Below, piece by piece: positions 6,785 through 8,593 of a stretch of 8,593 nt of DNA. Numbering within the stretch: position 1 is the first letter of the stretch; the number at the start of each line of letters is the position of its first letter. Made by a program: the position numbers and the translations under genes. The stretch is from Anaerolineales bacterium (lineage in GTDB: Bacteria > Chloroflexota > Anaerolineae > Anaerolineales > UBA6663): assembly GCA_016789165.1 (NCBI GenBank), contig JAEURL010000399.1, positions 1 to 8,593 on the forward strand, written 5' to 3'. The notes below the pieces were generated by a model. The model was not told the DNA's origin, ran no database searches, and saw only the letters and a list, made by a program, of their open reading frames with translations.

Positions 6785-8593
6785 CTAGAGCTCCAGGTTG
6801 AGGAAGGCGGCCACGACCACGGGGTCAAAGTGCGCGCCGGACTGGGCCTGAAGGTGGGCGCGCACTTCCGCCTCCGGCCAGGCCGGCCGGTACGGCCGAT
6901 CCGAGCGCAGGGCGTCCCAAACGTCGGCCACGGCGAAGATCCGGGCCGCGCGCGGGATTTGCTCGCCCTGCAAGCCGCGCGGATAGCCGGTGCCATCCCA
7001 TTTCTCGTGATGGCAATAGGGGATATCGAGCGCCGGCCGCAGATAAGCGATGGGCGCGAGCAGTTCATAGGCATAGGCCGGATGGCGGCGCATGATCGCG
7101 CGCTCCGCTTCGGTGAGCGGGCCGGGTTTGTGCAGAATAGCGTCCGGGATGCCCATCTTGCCGATGTCGTGCAACAGCGCGCCGCGCCGGAGATGCGTGA
7201 TCTCGCCCTCGCCCAGGCCGAGCGCCTGCGCCAGACGGACGCTTAGCTCGGTGACGCGCCGGGTGTGGCCTTCGGTCTCGCGATCGCGCAGGTCGAGGGC
7301 GCGCGACCAGCCCACCAGTGTGGTGTCATAGGCCAGGGTCAACTCCAGGTTTTTGCGCTGCAGACTATCCAGGAGCTCGGCGTTATCCAGGGCGATGCCG
7401 GCCTGGCCGGCCAGGGTCTCCAGGAAATCGCGCCACTCTGCCTCCGGCCGCAGCGGGCTGCGCTGGAAGATTTCCAACACCCCTTTCACCTGGCCGCGCG
7501 TCACCAGCGGCGCGCAGGCATAGCCCACGAAGCCCTCCTCCGCCAGCAGAGCCGGGCGCTGAAAGGGCGGCTCCAGCCCGCCGAGGTTGGCCACCACGCG
7601 CGGCCGGAAGTCAAAGGCGGCCTGGCCGGCCGGGCCTTCGCCCAGGCGCAGCCGGGTGCGCGTGATTGCGTCCCCGTAAAAACCGTGCCCCAGCAGGTAG
7701 GTGAGCGCATAGGCGCGGGTGTCGAACTGGAGGAGGGCGGCGGCGTCGGCGTTGAGCTCGGCCCGCACGTGCTCCAGCAGGATGCGCAGCGTCACGCGCA
7801 TGTCGAAACTAGAGGCGATGGCGATGTCGATAGCGCGCAGCGCCGCCAGCCGGCGCAGGCGTTGCGTGGTCTGCTCGTGCAGGCTGGCCCGCTGCAAGGC
7901 GGTGGCCGCGATGTCGCCAATGGCGGCCAGCACGCGCACATCGGCCTCCGCGATGTCGGCGTGATGGCCCAGCCACAGCGCGCCGATGACGTGCTGCTCG
8001 GCGATGAGCGGCACGCCGGCCATGGCCCGCAAGCCATTCCCGGATGCCAGCCGCTCGAGACGCGGCTCGGCCCGCACATCCTGGTTGAGGTACGGCCGGC
8101 CGGTGGCGAGGATCAGGCCGGTCAAGGCCGGGTCGTCCGGCAGGCGCTGGCCGGTGAGGGCCGCCCACTGCCCGCCGGCCAGCTCGATCATGGCCTCGTC
8201 GTTGGCGGCGTCCACGCTGACCAGGGCGATGGCATCCGCGCGGAGCAGGCGCAGGAGCTGCTCCAGGATCAGGGGCGGCATCTCGCTCCGGGCATGGGCG
8301 GCGCGCAGGGCGGCGGAAACACGGGCGATGGCTTCCAGCTCATCCTGGTATTGCTTGCGTTCGGTGATGTCGCGGTAATTGACGACCACGCCGGCCACCC
8401 CGGGCTCGTTCAACGCGTTGGTGGCAATGGCCTCCGCCCAGCGCCAGCCCCCATCTCGGTGGCGGACGCGAAACTGCGCCGGCTGGCTGCTGCCGAACTT
8501 GCGGGTCTGGGCGGTTAGGGCTTGGCGCAGGGCCGCGGCGTCGTCCGGGTGCGTCAGCGCAAACGCGTTTTGTCCCAGGAGCTCGGCGTCGCC
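6785..8593 (-). CDS. PAS-GAF-GAF-HD-GYP sensor, predicted cyclic-di-GMP phosphodiesterase (N-terminus missing)
   Basis: The minus-strand frame stays open to the window edge, so 602 residues plus the stop are seen and the N-terminus is cut off. Numbering from the edge, residues 1-80 are the end of a PAS domain with its PAC segment (FRVRHRDGGWRW, then VVVNYRDITERKQ). Two GAF domains follow at about 85-235 and 245-400, and an HD-GYP domain at about 415-600. The HD-GYP signature is complete: HD at His475/Asp476 in LLHDIGK, and HHEKWDGTGYP at 528-538, followed by ARIFAVADVWDALRSDRPYR. Known members hydrolyse cyclic-di-GMP with a bi- or tri-metal centre, so this one is predicted active. No GGDEF, receiver or kinase domain is visible in this part. 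The GAF/PAS modules suggest control by a small ligand, redox state or light, which cannot be specified. A TTG at 8413 is not the true start, because PAS sequence continues upstream of it. Confidence 0.93.
   Translation of the reverse strand, partial: GDAELLGQNAFALTHPDDAAALRQALTAQTRKFGSSQPAQFRVRHRDGGWRWAEAIATNALNEPGVAGVVVNYRDITERKQYQDELEAIARVSAALRAAHARSEMPPLILEQLLRLLRADAIALVSVDAANDEAMIELAGGQWAALTGQRLPDDPALTGLILATGRPYLNQDVRAEPRLERLASGNGLRAMAGVPLIAEQHVIGALWLGHHADIAEADVRVLAAIGDIAATALQRASLHEQTTQRLRRLAALRAIDIAIASSFDMRVTLRILLEHVRAELNADAAALLQFDTRAYALTYLLGHGFYGDAITRTRLRLGEGPAGQAAFDFRPRVVANLGGLEPPFQRPALLAEEGFVGYACAPLVTRGQVKGVLEIFQRSPLRPEAEWRDFLETLAGQAGIALDNAELLDSLQRKNLELTLAYDTTLVGWSRALDLRDRETEGHTRRVTELSVRLAQALGLGEGEITHLRRGALLHDIGKMGIPDAILHKPGPLTEAERAIMRRHPAYAYELLAPIAYLRPALDIPYCHHEKWDGTGYPRGLQGEQIPRAARIFAVADVWDALRSDRPYRPAWPEAEVRAHLQAQSGAHFDPVVVAAFLNLEL

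Noticed and set aside
7265..8518. Plus-strand open frame of 417 codons opposite the HD-GYP gene
   Set aside because: Gln/Gly/Ala/Arg-rich antisense shadow; the minus strand holds complete GAF and HD-GYP motifs.

Overview
The window is strongly GC-rich and comes from a bacterium. The best guess is a member of the Chloroflexota, perhaps Anaerolineae or a relative. This rests on the overall protein style: a PdxS/PdxT pair, a heterodimeric ABC exporter whose second half begins MSFFEGLDAEKYDRQY, and a GAF-rich HD-GYP protein. No 16S or marker gene is present, so this is an inference.

Layout. The left edge holds the last 11 codons of pdxS, followed by pdxT (+ strand). Together these encode the DXP-independent pyridoxal 5'-phosphate synthase. 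The spacer between them contains a perfect 11-bp inverted repeat. Next comes a 283-bp non-coding stretch (720-1002) unusually dense in hairpins and containing a possible 20-codon leader ORF. It leads into two adjacent + strand genes (1003-2760 and 2778-4625) for the two halves of a type IV (MsbA-like) ABC exporter. Their motif defects are complementary: Asp for the catalytic Glu in the first, LSLGQ for LSGGQ in the second. This predicts a heterodimer with one working and one degenerate ATP site.

From 4622 to 6593 the minus strand carries what looks like a three-gene operon, read right to left: a 117-aa four-helix membrane protein, a 145-aa four-helix membrane protein starting at a GTG that overlaps the previous stop, and a SplB-like radical SAM protein. 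The radical SAM gene ends tail-to-tail with the second exporter gene, and their stop codons share bases. A sigma70-like promoter is visible at 6664-6692. The right edge (6785-8593) is filled by the C-terminal 602 residues of a PAS-GAF-GAF-HD-GYP cyclic-di-GMP phosphodiesterase, also on the minus strand and cut off by the window end.

Most genes here are recognisable housekeeping, transport or signalling families. The least explained parts are the structured leader of the exporter operon, which invites comparison with the Bacillus subtilis bmrB leader of bmrCD, and the operon of two small membrane proteins with a cysteine-rich radical SAM enzyme. No mobile element, CRISPR array, tRNA or rRNA was seen.
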